In this document: positions 11,457 through 23,209 of the stretch, piece after piece | Layout: each line of letters opens with the position of its first letter | Numbering within the stretch: position 1 is the stretch's first letter | DNA from: Steromphala cineraria | Taxonomy: Eukaryota > Mollusca > Gastropoda > Trochida > Trochidae | Direction: 5' to 3' | Assembly (NCBI GenBank): GCA_916613615.1 | Contig: OU744725.1 | Location: forward strand, 57,048,575-57,112,574 | Length of the DNA: 64,000 nucleotides | Position numbers and translations under genes: made by a program | The notes under the pieces: model-generated | Databases searched by the model: none | Told to the model about the DNA's origin: nothing | Seen by the model: the letters and a program-made list of their open reading frames with translations, nothing else

Positions 11457-11841
11457 CCGTAAATCCTTGAATAATCGCCTGCCGTGAATAAAAGCCTGCC
11501 TTGAATAAGCGTCGGGTCAAAGGCTTCGATGAAATAAATAAACGCCTGCCTTGAATAATCGCTGGTTTGATTGAGCAATGTTAACAATCTCTTTAAAATC
11601 ATCTTTTATAAGTACTTGTGGCATATTATGCATATTAATGATACGCATAATACATGAAGAGACTTTATTTAAATACTGACAATAAGAAATTGCCGCTTAC
11701 GTTAGGTATATTTATTCTACTTTCAAAATGAAAACACATAGTATGGCTTTGAAAAGAAGAATCGCTTGCCTGGAATATATCGCGGGGTTAAATCGGTGAT
11801 TGAAATTAATAAGCTCAGGGCGATTATTCAAGGATTTACGG
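11457..11841. mobile_element. MITE-like element F, copy 2 (intact ends)
   Basis: Perfect terminal inverted repeats CCGTAAATCCTTGAATAATC and its complement, bordered by GTA on the left and TAC on the right, so a TA target duplication. Length 385 bp. The subterminal region carries several GCCTGCCTTGAATAA copies. No coding capacity. A TA duplication points to Tc1/mariner-type mobilisation. Confidence 0.85.
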
Positions 11842-12021
11842 TACGTTTTTACTTATTCGAGGAACTTGCTCAAAACTGTCAGCTCTGAAATTAAATTCTT
11901 TTATTCGGAAAAAATAACCGACTGTAAATTAAGGGATCGTGTAACGTTTTTTCCTCAAGTTTTTTCATTATCTTGATTAGTTTGAATGTATTGTTGACAT
12001 TGCAAATTTACCATATGTTAA

Positions 12022-12573
12022 AGATGCTATATCATACGTGCAATATTTTGAAAAAGTATTTTTAATGTATACGTTGTATTTTGAGAAAAAATTAGCGACC
12101 AAACTTGAGAAAATCGGACCAAAATTCATTAAATAGGAGATAATTTACCAAAAAAATCGAAACGGCAGTCGACATAAGGGCGAATCAAGTGTGGCCATTT
12201 CACAACTTCCGGTTTTTAAATGTGCGCTTGAAAACCGTCTTTGTCGCGCTCAAATAGATTTTATTTTATTTTTCTCCGAATTAGGTATTCGTTGCTGTCA
12301 AAGTTGATACCCATCGAACGCAATTACGGTAGTTGAGACACGGTGTAAATGCTACAAGCATAATGATTACGTCACCGAAAGTGGGTTCGTTAAATGACAT
12401 GCCCTTTCTACGAGGGGTACTGTGCTTTGAGCGTCGAAATAAGTATGTTATTGTTGATTAAACAATCTAAATATGATATCAAAATTTCGACGAAAGATTT
12501 TTCTACAAAGTGATGTATTTCATTTCTCAATAGCTAAGTTGCATCCTGAACCGCTTGCAACTATGATACATCT
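12022..12573. mobile_element. TIR-B element, copy 2
   Basis: Ends AGATGCTATATCATACGTGC and an inverted end ending GATACATCT, both bordered by TTAA. Orientation is opposite to copy 1. The ACTTCCGGT and TGATTACGTCA motifs are kept. Confidence 0.88.
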
Positions 12574-13986
12574 TTAAGCATGTAGGTTATCCTTTTTATT
12601 ATAACGAATGTCAGATTATTAAACATGGTGTTGACATTTGCATATAGTTGAACCGCATTTCCATGCAAAAGGAACTACTGCCATTCACATGGAATCATTT
12701 CTTAAATGCTGCTTATTCAATTTATTGTCCATTGTTGAACAATTGTTTCTTTCCGTGTATGACTGTCATAACATGGCCTCAGCCTACTAAACACATCGCC
12801 CTAAGAAATTTACCATTTGTTAATTAAAATGATGAAAAATATATTATATGATTATTGACAGTTTACATAGTATTAATGGGGCCTTATTACTAAAATGATG
12901 ACTTGTGGTTTACAAAATGTTCACGCATTCAAAAAGGAATGCGCAAATGTGAGAATAGCAATAGCAAAGTGACATGACAAAGTCAAACAACCACTCATAA
13001 CCGATCACAGTCAACCAGTCATCACCGATGTGGAAAAGGCACGTACAACCATAACGAGTAGGAGTACAAAGCGAGTAAGCTCTGAAAATCGACAAAAACC
13101 GTCCATGGAATCGATCTTCAGAAGGAACGCCACAGTTTCTGAGTTTTTCTTTTTATCTTTACACGATTTTTTTTAAAGTGGTAAACGGTAAGACCAAATT
13201 TCACATAATATTCAATGTTTAAGGCTTTGCAAAAAAATCATCATGGCGGTCAAATTATGCTATGACATCATTCTACAGAAATTTAATTTGAGGCAGTGAA
13301 TCCCGTTAACAAAAAGCACAAATAATAATGATAATAAGAAGAACTTGAAGAAATCGTATAAAAACAATAGGTCTTCCAGACTTTGTCTTGAAGACCTAAT
13401 TAAAAAGGTAAAGCTCTATGAGATACAATCACTCAAAATAATCATTGTTCCAAAATATATTATAATAAAAATTCTATGTCAAGAAAGAATACATGTACTC
13501 ATTGGCAAGAACCAATTATATATTTCAAAGTGCCAACATGAACAAGATTTTGAGGTGTTGACTATGAGATAAGATTTAATCCCGCAAGCATTACATTGTT
13601 GAAAAATGTCATTTTACGATGAAATCTACATCGAGGGTGTTTTCCCTGGAAATGAGTTTCTGTTTAAATACATATATCTGATACAATCTAGCATTTTAGG
13701 TCAAATTTTCAAAAATGCTTATATTTTGGTTATTTAAAGAAGATCATTCCTCAGAAATTGGTTGCGGTTTTGAGTGATGTCCTTCAGAGCATTGCACTGA
13801 CGAAGTAATTTTTTATTTTTTTAAAGTTTTAATCCTTTTTTTTGTATGATATTAAATAGGATATATTAAGTTCAATTAATTTCAGTCCTGGGGGTATCAG
13901 GTGTTTTAATCTGTTAAAACTATATATTGTCTTTTGCGAAACTTATTGCATCGATTAGAACTTGAATACTGTTCGGTTAACTATTT
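12574..13986. other. Spacer with one weak plus-strand exon candidate
   Basis: At about 12983-13078 the plus strand reads an open, polar segment (ITDVEKARTTITSRSTKR) that ends at CGA|GTAAGC, a good donor. The upstream acceptor is poor and the minus strand also offers an acceptor here, so no gene is called. A K-rich frame at 13345-13572 has no recognisable domain. Confidence 0.3.
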
Positions 13987-15052
13987 TTATGCCGCCGAGA
14001 TTCCGGGGGTACATAGTTTTTGCCCTGTCTGTCTGTCAGTCTGTCTGTTTTTCACAGAAAAAGTTTAACCTTGCTCGTAACTTTTGATTGCTTGAGGGTA
14101 GACCTTTGATATTTCACATGTGCATCTATCATGATAAGACCTTCGAGATGAGGTCGTATTTTTTTACCTCGTGACATTGACCTTGGCGCAGCAATCATTT
14201 TCGAAAACTTTAACCTTGACCATAACTTGTGATTGGATAGAGATAGACCTTTGATATTTCACAGCTGCATACCATAAGTTTGTTCACCTGCTTGTCATCT
14301 TAGTGCAAATATCATGTAATTTGGGTTTCCTTTTGACGTTCATAAAATAACTTCAGGACCACTTACAGAAGATCATTGTAAAATAACCATCACCAAGTTA
14401 TATTTTGGGATCGTCTTGTCACTGGTGCTGAATGTCGATTTTTGGCATTGTTAAATAGACCGATGGGGTCATAATTGTGAAATTCGGATTTTCTTAAATT
14501 TCTATTTAAATCATCCATGTAAACTATGTAGGAAAAAAATCAGCACAGTTACGTTGCCTTAGCGCAAAGGAACACATATGAATAAGATCTAAAGCTGTTG
14601 ATCACTTATGAAGGATTTTGTAGAGCAAAAAAGAAATCAGTGTTTTCGAAATTTTGACCCCTGGTCACTTCAATGGCCTGACAAATGTGTTACAGCTATC
14701 TGCTAGGTATGACATACGAATATGTCAACGCAAACTGAATCTTAACTTATGCAATGAAATTTCATCATGACCGGTTTCGTTTTCACAATGATAAGATGGC
14801 TCAAAGATGTTACAAATTACATGATATTTGCACTAGAAAACGAAGATAAGTGAACAAACTTAAGATACGCAGCTGTATCATGATAGACCTTTCAGTAAGG
14901 TAATAATGTTGACCTCGTCACCTTGACCTTACTGCAGTGACCACGCTTGTATCTCAGGCAAATTCCATGAAAGGTGAAATGTCTCAGGTACATATCGACA
15001 AAAAAAAATACAATTACAATTTACTGATATCCGGGGGCATCAGTGTTTAACA
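13987..15052. mobile_element. Foldback-type dispersed element L
   Basis: Starts with GCCGCCGAGATTCCGGGGG and a CTGT-rich tract and ends with ATCCGGGGGCATCAG. Inside, TAGACCTTTGATATTTCACA appears twice. The segment with TAGTGCAAATATCATG near 14310 recurs inverted near 14820-14860. Several GTGACATTGACCTTG and TCACCTTGACCTTA blocks resemble the AGGTCA-rich units at 40-41 kb. Non-coding. Confidence 0.7.
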
Positions 15053-15539
15053 AATCTTGTTCATATATAGATTTCATAATCCTTAATTTCTTACAAACAG
15101 ACAGTTTATATTTTTACTTTACTTTTTGTCAGTCAAATTAGCATATTGTGTAATTAGAATTTCTTTACACCTCAGAGTTACCGAAGATCTATGATTTACA
15201 CTTCATAAAATATATTAAATTCTGAATACAACGTTTTAAAACTCAATCCAATGATTTTTCGCCATGCCAAATTATTCAATATAAAATGAAGAGGAAGCTA
15301 TAAATTTTAACAAGCAAAAATATTTGTACAATGTTCAAAACAGGCATTTTTTAAAATTATTACATTAACACTTAATACATTACATATTGCCTCAATTAAT
15401 GGCCAAAATAGCAAGATTATATTAGACTATCTGGAAATTTTGTATCTTGACAATTCTTCAAATAGAAAGATGATTTTTTAATTGACGCAGACTAAAAAGA
15501 CAAGAGGAGTCTTTGAAGTCATCACTTTTTGGTTTTAAT
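15053..15539. other. AT-rich spacer
   Basis: Nothing recognised. Confidence 0.5.
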
Positions 15540-15807
15540 TGTCAAAAATCTAATTACACAAGCCAATCATCCATAGTCAGAGGACAAAGTATGAAGATAA
15601 TCATAAAATCCATTGGCGGCCATTTTATGTGAACACCTTTAATTCATTTTGTGTAAGAAAAAGGAATCGCATGGCTAAACTTTACGTTATATATTTGAAT
15701 TATTACTGTTCCATTTAGTTTAAATACGTTGTCTTTCAATTGGAAGAATCAATTTTTATTTTCCTGACATCGCCTTATATTCCCCCTAAAAACGTGCTAC
15801 TGCCCCT
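15540..15807. mobile_element. TIR-A element, copy 4, 5'-truncated
   Basis: The right end CGTGCTACTGCCCCT is bordered by TTAA. The left terminal 80 bp is missing and the element begins at GTCAAAAATCTAATTACAC. The GGCGGCCATTTT core is retained. Confidence 0.82.
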
Positions 15808-16387
15808 TTAAAAGTTTACTTTTTCATATGTCAACGATGTGATATTTGCTGCGATTCTTTTTGACATTGTAGATTTAGTTTTAGATGAAGTAGATTTAAT
15901 CAAAGCTTCGAGCTATATACACAAAAAGAATCATTGCCAATATAGGTTACCAACCGTAGTTACATTTTGAACTCAGTGACATGGCTAAATAGTAAATACA
16001 CTTAGGGGCAAAAGAAACGTTACAAACTTTTCAAAAGCTTACAACACAAAATAAAAATTTCAAACATCAGAGAAGGATATTGTTATTTGTATGACTGATC
16101 TATGACACACGGGGTCCTAAAACAGATTATTTTTGTGTGTGAATATTTTGACATAATCTTTGGAATTTGAATAAAAAAATATGAAATGTATATTGTCGAG
16201 TTCTCGGTTTTCGGTCGGACTTTGTTTTCGGACGGTTGACACTCACGTAGATTCTCGCGCTATTTTTAGCGCTATTACGTCATCGATGCTTGTGAGGGTA
16301 GAGCAATGTTCCCCACTGAAGCTCTGAACTAAAATGTTCATATTGAGAGGCACAATGTCAAAAATATAATCAACAAGCTGATTTTAG

Positions 16388-16896
16388 CTAAACTTGTCTG
16401 TTTTCCTTCCCTTTGTTTGACATGTTAGGTAAAGATCCTAGGTAAAGATCCAAATTATGGTAGCCAACAGCAGCCATGCTGTCATCCGATAGATCGTCTG
16501 CTTCGTGAGGACACCCCCGTGTCCTAAATTCCTTACACTTTAAAAATATGAACCTCCATATCATCATCCAAACGTATGTTTGTAAATCACATATAGGGAA
16601 AATCATGTTTTGAGAAATAAATGAACTTTTTATAGATTTTAGGTAGTCATTGTATACAACATGTCTGATAAATTTGAATCAAATTTGATTGTTTGAGTTT
16701 TAGACAGAGGTGAAATAGGTTTTGCCAAGTACATAACAACACATCTACTTTTCTAGCGATTCGATGTGATTGCAATACAGTGTGATATGTTTACTTGCCC
16801 ACAAAAAGTTGTAGTAAACCATGGGGAGGTTATACCAAGGACTATAAATGTATAAACGAGTACAAAGCGTGAGGCACTCTCATTAAACAGGTCCAT
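16388..16896 (-). CDS. Possible small secreted cysteine-containing peptide, two exons
   Basis: Exon 1 (16896-16795) begins at an ATG with G at +4 and an in-frame TAG upstream. It encodes 34 residues with a hydrophobic core, FVLVYTFIVLGI, like a signal peptide, and ends FCGQ at the donor CAA|GTAAAC. Exon 2 (16537-16388) follows TTTTTAAAG and encodes CKEFRTRGCPHEADDLSDDS and 29 more residues to a TAG. The phase is 0 on both sides, the intron 257 bp, the protein 83 residues. Three cysteines, C-x2-C-x8-C, straddle the junction. The size and layout fit a secreted peptide or prohormone, but no family is recognised and no clear dibasic release sites are seen. Alternatively, exon 2 is part of an unspliced 72-codon frame starting at 16606, or the match of phase is chance. 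The acceptor is weak. Confidence 0.4.
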
Positions 16897-17295
16897 AACT
16901 TTGGTAGTGAAGACGTTCACTGCACACTAGTTGAAATTATAGTTGTATTAATAACTCTGTCATTCAAATCCGTCATCTCATTCGTTTTCCTAATGTCTTA
17001 TGACTGACAGATGTAATGAATGAATCCATTCCTGGGCTTATCCTGGAGAAATTTAGCTGACACTATCTCACGATATATTTATTGATAGTTGCATTAAGCT
17101 ATTTACGTTTCAATCATATCATATTCGCCATGCAATTCATTAAATGTAAGGAGAATTGGCGTTAAAAAATCTCAAAGCTGTAAAGCAATTGATGATATTA
17201 CCTTTCCAGATACAGGATCTACACGACCGGACTCTCGAATTTCATCTTTAAAAACACAAGCAATTATGATTTTTTTATACCATCCAATAGTTGAT
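16897..17295. other. Upstream flank of the small-peptide gene and spacer
   Basis: If that gene is real, this holds its 5' UTR and promoter. No clear TATA box was identified by eye. Confidence 0.3.
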
Positions 17296-17645
17296 CATTC
17301 TCTCCCCACAGAGGCAGATCAAGTCATGTTGATTTAGCCTCTGTTCTATTACGCCGAAATCCGTGGTTTCCTGCAGTTTCCCCTGGCGGAAAAAAACCCG
17401 CATCACAATCCATTAGAATTTCTTTATCAAATGACAACGCTTCTCGCATGGAAAGGGTGGTTCATATCACAATGCTTTTGCCTTGATTCGGTAGCCAAAA
17501 CGATGATTTAAGAACAGCGTCGCTGATTGCACAACTAACTTTGATTGCCTCCAATCAGGCATCTCCCATTCTATCCCACAAAGTCGGCGTAATAGAACAG
17601 AGGCTAAATCAACATGACTTGATCTGCCTCTGTGGGGAGAGAATG
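17296..17645. mobile_element. Family Z inverted-repeat element, copy 2
   Basis: Ends CATTCTCTCCCCACAGAGG and CCTCTGTGGGGAGAGAATG. The flanks ATAGTTGAT (left) and ATAGTTTAT (right) look like a 9-bp target duplication with one mismatch. The interior matches copy 1, including the ATGACAACGCTTCTCG and ATTGCCTCCAATCAGG blocks. Confidence 0.9.
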
Positions 17646-17984
17646 ATAGTTTATATGAAATTTGAGAAAAGCCACAATAGTCAAAAGAAGTAAACCCGAA
17701 CACTGCCGCCATGTTTTTCTATGCACAGAAGGACATAGAGTACCATTTCAAAGTAGAAGTCCTATTAAAAGAGGCACTGTATATACAGTCAAAACAGTAC
17801 AAAGCATATTATATATTCCAAGCAAATGAGTACGACAGCCACCTGAAAAATGTGTAATTCATCAATATTGATATGATAAACATGACTTTTTCAAACGGTG
17901 AATTACAGTCTAAATATGAAATAAGACAATCTTATTAAAATATGATCTATTTGCTACACTACGCTACGCATGTAGATCATACCA

Positions 17985-18575
17985 GCCTCAGTTATAACAG
18001 CCGTCAGAGTATCCTTTGACTCAGCCAATCAGCGACTTTGCCCCGTAACTCGGGTTGCTGGCGACAGGTATTCATATCTAATCTTCAGAACTCGAAAAAC
18101 GAACATTTCCGACTATTTCTAAATGTCGACAACAAATATTTCCTGTCATGTACCAATGAACTACTCAAACTGTGCTTTTTATCGCTCCTATCAATTTGTT
18201 GGTCCAATTTTGTAGCCATAAATATACTGACACAAATGGGAAGACCAGAACTGACATAAAAACATTAGATAAAGTCTTGTTGATTTGATATCACACATAT
18301 TCGTTGTACATATGCAAATTAGAAAGAATCTAGTTCTGTCAAATAGTCAAACAATACAACTGAAATAGCGAATGTTACGACATATGCAAATTACCTAACA
18401 CTGCTTTTTGGGAAAATCGAAAGGTCATAAGTTATCATTTTATCATTTGGGCTGTACTGTGTTAAATTGATTTAATCTCTTGAATTGTCCTTTAAGAAAG
18501 GTACGATTTGATTGGTGGATGAAATCTTCCTCACATCCAGCGGTCAAAGGTTACCCTGACGGCTGGACTTAAGGG
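17985..18575. repeat. Imperfect inverted-repeat element G
   Basis: CAGCCGTCAGAGTATCCTTTG at about 18000 is matched inverted by AAAGGTTACCCTGACGGCTG at about 18546-18565, with CCAATCA nearby on both sides. The 0.5-kb interior is AT-rich and non-coding. Decayed ends; no target duplication established. Confidence 0.5.
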
Positions 18576-18799
18576 GCCTTGTGAGATCTTTAATCTGCGT
18601 AACGTAGTGAAGCAATTAAGATATCATTTTAATGAGATTGGAAATAAGAGGGACAATATTGGATAATCATCCCCTACAAAATATATTTTCTTTTCCATTA
18701 CAGATTTTTGCAAAGAATTATATATAAAAAAAGAAAAGAAAAGTTAAAATGAATTTTAATTGAAAATGATTTGTGCAGTTTTTGTAATGAACAGCCCAC

Positions 18800-18971
18800 A
18801 TATCGAATTGACCAATCAGAACTGATCGTACCAAGCCACAATAGTCTGCCTTCGCACGTAAAACGTTGGAGGGTTATATGTCGCAGAAAGGTCGGCTAAC
18901 GCGACCCTCTACTAGGCCTTACAAAACTCTGTATAGTAGTGAAACGGGTCATGTTGAGGCTAGGTTTGCTT
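18800..18971. mobile_element. Element C fragment
   Basis: Matches, inverted, the interior and right end of the element at 45811-46066: GGTCGGCTAAC, TTGGAGGGTTATATG, and an end reading GTTGAGGCTAGGTTTGCTT. Truncated on one side. Confidence 0.6.
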
Positions 18972-19512
18972 CATCTTCCGCACGCATCGGGCGAGATATG
19001 CATTTACAAGAAATTCCTATTCACCCTTACGACAACTCGACGAGAAAGTTGTGACAGGAAGAAGCCTGATTATTGAGCTATGGTGTAGGCCAATCAAAAG
19101 CGAGGATACGGGCCCATTTTTTTAGAACGATAAAACCAGCGCAACGGATAAAGATCTATGACTGATTTTAATAATTAATGTAATATCTATTTAATCATTA
19201 AAAAAGTCTCTATCGAAATATTCAATCAAATTGTAAATATATTTTGAATCGTGAAACATATCCCAAGGTGAAACAACAATGTAATACTTTCTAACAATTT
19301 CAAAGATTTAATAAAACTTGTCCGGAAATTTATGTTAATAAGAAAAACAATGCCCCTTTTTCAAAAAATTTGTCATGATATGATTTCTTACTTTTGGCCA
19401 CGCACTGAATAGTCTATCGCGATGTTGTACCAACAATTATGCGCCGGCAAATAGTTTCCAAGTCATTTCTGGTTATAAATCAGCTGGCACAGGTATTATT
19501 TTATACCCCACA

Positions 19513-19618
19513 GTTGAACGATGGCCTGTATATTTCAGTGGCATGCCACACTAAACTCAACAAAATTAGCAAGATCGATTACGATTTGCAGCACAAACTG
19601 GAAACACTTCGTGCAGTA
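19513..19618 (+). CDS. Weak exon candidate inside element I
   Basis: After TTATACCCCACAG, an acceptor-like site, the plus strand reads 35 open codons (LNKISKIDYDLQHKLETLRA is the end) to GCA|GTAAGT, an excellent donor. The frame is also open for 25 codons upstream of the acceptor and beyond the donor. No phase-compatible partner exon was found, and it lies between the arms of element I. It could be a transposase remnant, a host exon or chance. Confidence 0.2.
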
Positions 19619-19841
19619 AGTTACATACACATGTTTTCCCTCATCTACGATGTGCAACCACAAACATATTTTGACTTTCAAATTACCTTAGATATTTCAA
19701 TTGAGCACACAAAACTGTAATTAAACGATGCGATGTCTAAATAGAAACTGAGAAATACAGCCTTATTCTACTCAGTATTTTGGTGACCTATATTCGCGCA
19801 TCGTATTTATGACTGTTGTCACAACGTAACTAAGGGATTAA

Positions 19842-20384
19842 AGATGCTGTTTCATACTTGCATGCGGTTCAGGCTGATATTTAGCTATTGAGAAAAGAAA
19901 TACATCACTTTGTAGAAAGATCTTTCGTCGAAATTTTGATGTCATATTTAGATTGTTTAATCAACAATAACATACTTATTTCGACGCCCACAGTACCCCT
20001 TGTAGAAAGGGCATAGCATTTAACGAACCCGCTTTCGATGACGTAATCATTACGCGTGTAGGATTTACACCGTGTCACAAATAGCGTATTTGCGTTCGAT
20101 GGGTATCAACTTTGGCAGCAACGAATACCTTTTTCGGAGAAAAAGAAAAGAAAATCTAGTCGTGCGCGACGGTTTCCAAGCTTATATTTAGAGACCGGAA
20201 GTTGTGAGATGGCCACACTTGATTCGCCTTTATCTTGGCTGCCGTTTCCGTAATTTTGGTAAATTATCTCATATTTAATAAATTTTGGTCCGATTTTCCC
20301 TAGGTTGGTCGCTAATTTTTTCTAAAAATACAACGAATACATTAAAAATACTTTAAAATATATTGCAAGTATGATACAGCATCT
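19842..20384. mobile_element. TIR-B element, copy 3
   Basis: Ends AGATGCTGTTTCATACTTGC and GCAAGTATGATACAGCATCT, both bordered by TTAA (19838-19841 and 20385-20388). Inserted within element I. Confidence 0.9.
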
Positions 20385-20617
20385 TTAATTTGAAATTAAA
20401 TTTCGCTTCGAGTTCGAGTTGGACTGACTGGGTTCGTAACGAGCGATTTGATTGGTCAATGCAAGGGACGTAACTCTGTTTGTCCTGCAGGGGGCGCTGA
20501 TAGAGTCACAACTTTCCCTTCGAGTTGTCGCAAGGGTGAATATGAATTTCTTGTAAATGCATATCTCGCCCGATGTGTGCGGAAGATGGGTTTACTTATG
20601 CCCCCGTCCACCGAACC

Positions 20618-22521
20618 GCGACCGATATGCAACAGAGTATGATCGCCGCGATCAAGCCAGTCGCACTGGTCGCAGACATAAATACTAGCAATTTAAAAAA
20701 AATATGATTTTGCGGTTCCACCAAGCCGGCCATACAATCCCACTACGACCAAAAAGTGATTAATTTCTTTTTTTTCGGCGAGCAGTATAGATCGCATGTC
20801 GGTCTCAACATAGTCGTACTGAGATACGACCGAATTTGCGATTTTGCATGCGAGTAGTTAGGATCACCGCGACAGTTGCTATTGCCATACGATCGACTTA
20901 CAACCAACTTGTGACTAGTTAGATTGCTTTTGCAATCGAGTGCGACCACATTACGACAGTTGCGATTATTGTACGACTCCAGTACGACCATTGCGACTTT
21001 TCACAAGACCCCATTAAGACATATGCGACCTTGACACAACCTTTTCACGAAAGATCGGGCCCAAAGTAAAAAAGGGACTGCGACCAGCTGCAATCATGGC
21101 ATTCGGAGTTTATGGCCCTGGTAGTTGCTCTGGTTTCTGAAACCAGACAAGAACTACAGTATATCGGCGACTACACCTTAGCTATGATGAGACACCATCA
21201 AGGAAGGAGAAGGAGGCGTCGACGGCATGCGATTTGGGTATGGAGGCTGTATGTCTATGTGAGAGGTAGACGGCCCGACCACGTCTTTTTGTGTATTAGA
21301 CCTCTCTTCTAAGACGGGTGTAGCTGACTTCTGGTCACCTTCTTTTGATGTCACACGAGTCGGCTGATTAACTTTCTTCCGAGTTGGTCTCTTCGTTCGA
21401 CCCATGATGTTCAACGGCAGTACTATTGGAAGCGAATTCGAAGCGAATTTCGATGGATGTTCCACCACTGGACTCATTACCGATAGCTATGCCAGATGGA
21501 GCTTCCATGCTCCTGGTAGGGTCACCCAAGCTGGACAGGTCGACGGGTAGAAGTCAGACCAAATGTGAGTCCTTCTAAAACCTGCTTTATATCTCTTACT
21601 ATCCATTTCTTTCCGTCTTTTCCCTCATCCTGTCGATCCCTTTCTCTCTGATCTGTCTACTCTCTTTTGGATGGCGACATCCACGTGTTTAATAACTGTA
21701 ATATTGTTCAAAACAGGTAAAACACCAACTCACTCGATGGATGTTGACAGCTAGGTGACTGTTTCTGCGACTGACCAAAGACCGCCAGTTGTGGGTTTTT
21801 ATAGTCCTGGTGCCTGTCGCAATGTCGTTCAAATCGGTCGCATTAGCGCGGGAACACTCTTGATTGGTCGCTTTAAAAGACGGATAGGAATTCGCACTCA
21901 CAGAACTGTCGCAATGGGGTCTTGAAGCGCTCGCCACTGATCGCATTATTTGATCACCAGTGATAAATTAGCGCGAGTGCATTGGGAGTGGACACGACTT
22001 AGGTCCGAGAACATGCGGCTGACACACGACCGTACCAAGACCCCATTGAGACCGATGCGAGCGCTTTACGACCGAATTTGAGAGCAAGTAATCAATTTCA
22101 TCGATCGCAGAAGTTGTGCGATTTTTGAAAACGGACCATCGAAATCGCAAACCCCTCTACGACAACATGCGACCAATGGAGAGTGTGGAAGATATTTTGT
22201 GCGAGCATGGGGATCTTCCCAAGACTCCAGTGCGGTGTCAGTGAGAGTGAGTGAGAGTGTGCACGACCGGGAGACAAAAATCGGTCGCAGTGGGGTCGTA
22301 TGCTCGGTGGAATGGGGGTATTAGACTGCTTTAGTCTTAACCTTGTCTCAACGTGCTTGCCCTCAAAAGTCACTTGCGGTAAATTTCTAGTCGCAGTGGA
22401 ATCGTACAACCAGCATGGTGGTAACACAAACGCTAAATGGTGGATAATTGGTCGCTTAAAAGTCTGCGACCGCCATGATCGACGTGATTGCGGCGATCGC
22501 GCACAGTCGCATATCGGTCGC
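20618..22521. mobile_element. 1.9-kb element D with GGTCGC subterminal repeats
   Basis: GCGACCGATATGC at the left end is matched inverted by GCATATCGGTCGC at the right. The similarity continues inward through GATCGCCGC and GGTCGCAGAC, giving arms of about 80 bp. GGTCGCA and TACGACC motifs recur many times across the element, some as local palindromes, as in transposons whose transposase binds subterminal repeats. Short frames inside (for example 21178-21477) show no transposase motif. A SINE-like unit is inserted at 21528-21742. Non-autonomous; superfamily not identified. Confidence 0.75.
21528..21742 (-). mobile_element. SINE-like unit E, copy 1 (nested in D)
   Basis: Read on the minus strand it begins GAGTGAG and proceeds through ACGTGGATGTCGCCATCC, a GACAGATCAGAGAGAAAGGG block and GCAGGTTTTAGAAGGAC to GACCTGTCCAGC. 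About 215 bp. Copies elsewhere share this order. No tRNA-type promoter boxes were verified, so SINE is a provisional class. Confidence 0.75.
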
Positions 22522-22535
22522 TGTTCGCATTAGCT

Positions 22536-23177
22536 TGTTAACTAATATTTCAGATAATCCACTTGTGGGATTTGCCTTTATTATATAAATGTGTGCAATT
22601 TTATGCCTTAGTAGCTACATGTGCATGTTGGAGATCACAGAAGAACCAGACTTCCGTCTATCTAGTAGGCGTTTAATGAACTCAAGGGTGTTTAGAAGTT
22701 TTGGACATAAACTGCTCCGAAATACCATCTAGTCGTGTTGATGTCTAACAGTGCGTCACTTGAGAATTTGTGTTATTTATGCTGAACTAAGTAGGCAGGT
22801 CATAAGAACACAGCATTTAAACCTGTTCCGTTAACTAGGACAACACTTACTTCTCTTGAAAACAATTATTATCATATACAAAAGCCGTCAATACGCCGAC
22901 ATGGTGACCTTGAGACTATAATTAAGGTCATCATACATATACCCATAAGTAATTCGAAAAAGGTGTTTTTCAAAACTCACGAATTTTTTACTATTGGTTT
23001 AGATTTTTCGTTGCCATTTCTTTTATAAAATGTATACTGATACGCACAATAAACCAACATCCTTTTCTGAGTTAATCCTCCTTTTACCCTGACCCTATCC
23101 AAAAATTAGGAGAAAAATGAGTTTTTTCAAAACTCTAAAAAGTTAACTTCTGATATGGAAAATACTTGAAATGTACC

Positions 23178-23209
<32 letters not shown>

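Larger units (their letters stand above)
18972..20590. mobile_element. Long-TIR element I, with TIR-B inserted
   Basis: CATCTTCCGCACGCATCGGG onward (18972-19056) is present inverted at 20503-20592. Weaker similarity runs inward to a CCAATCAAA block on each side, so the arms are about 150 bp. The arms contain GATATGCATTTAC. The interior holds a TIR-B insertion (19842-20384) and an open stretch at 19439-19720. Probably a non-autonomous DNA transposon; the family is not identified. Confidence 0.65.

Noticed and set aside
12983..13148. Polar plus-strand segment resembling a receptor cytoplasmic tail
   Set aside because: The upstream acceptor is poor, a stop precedes it and no neighbouring exon fits; the minus strand also shows an acceptor.
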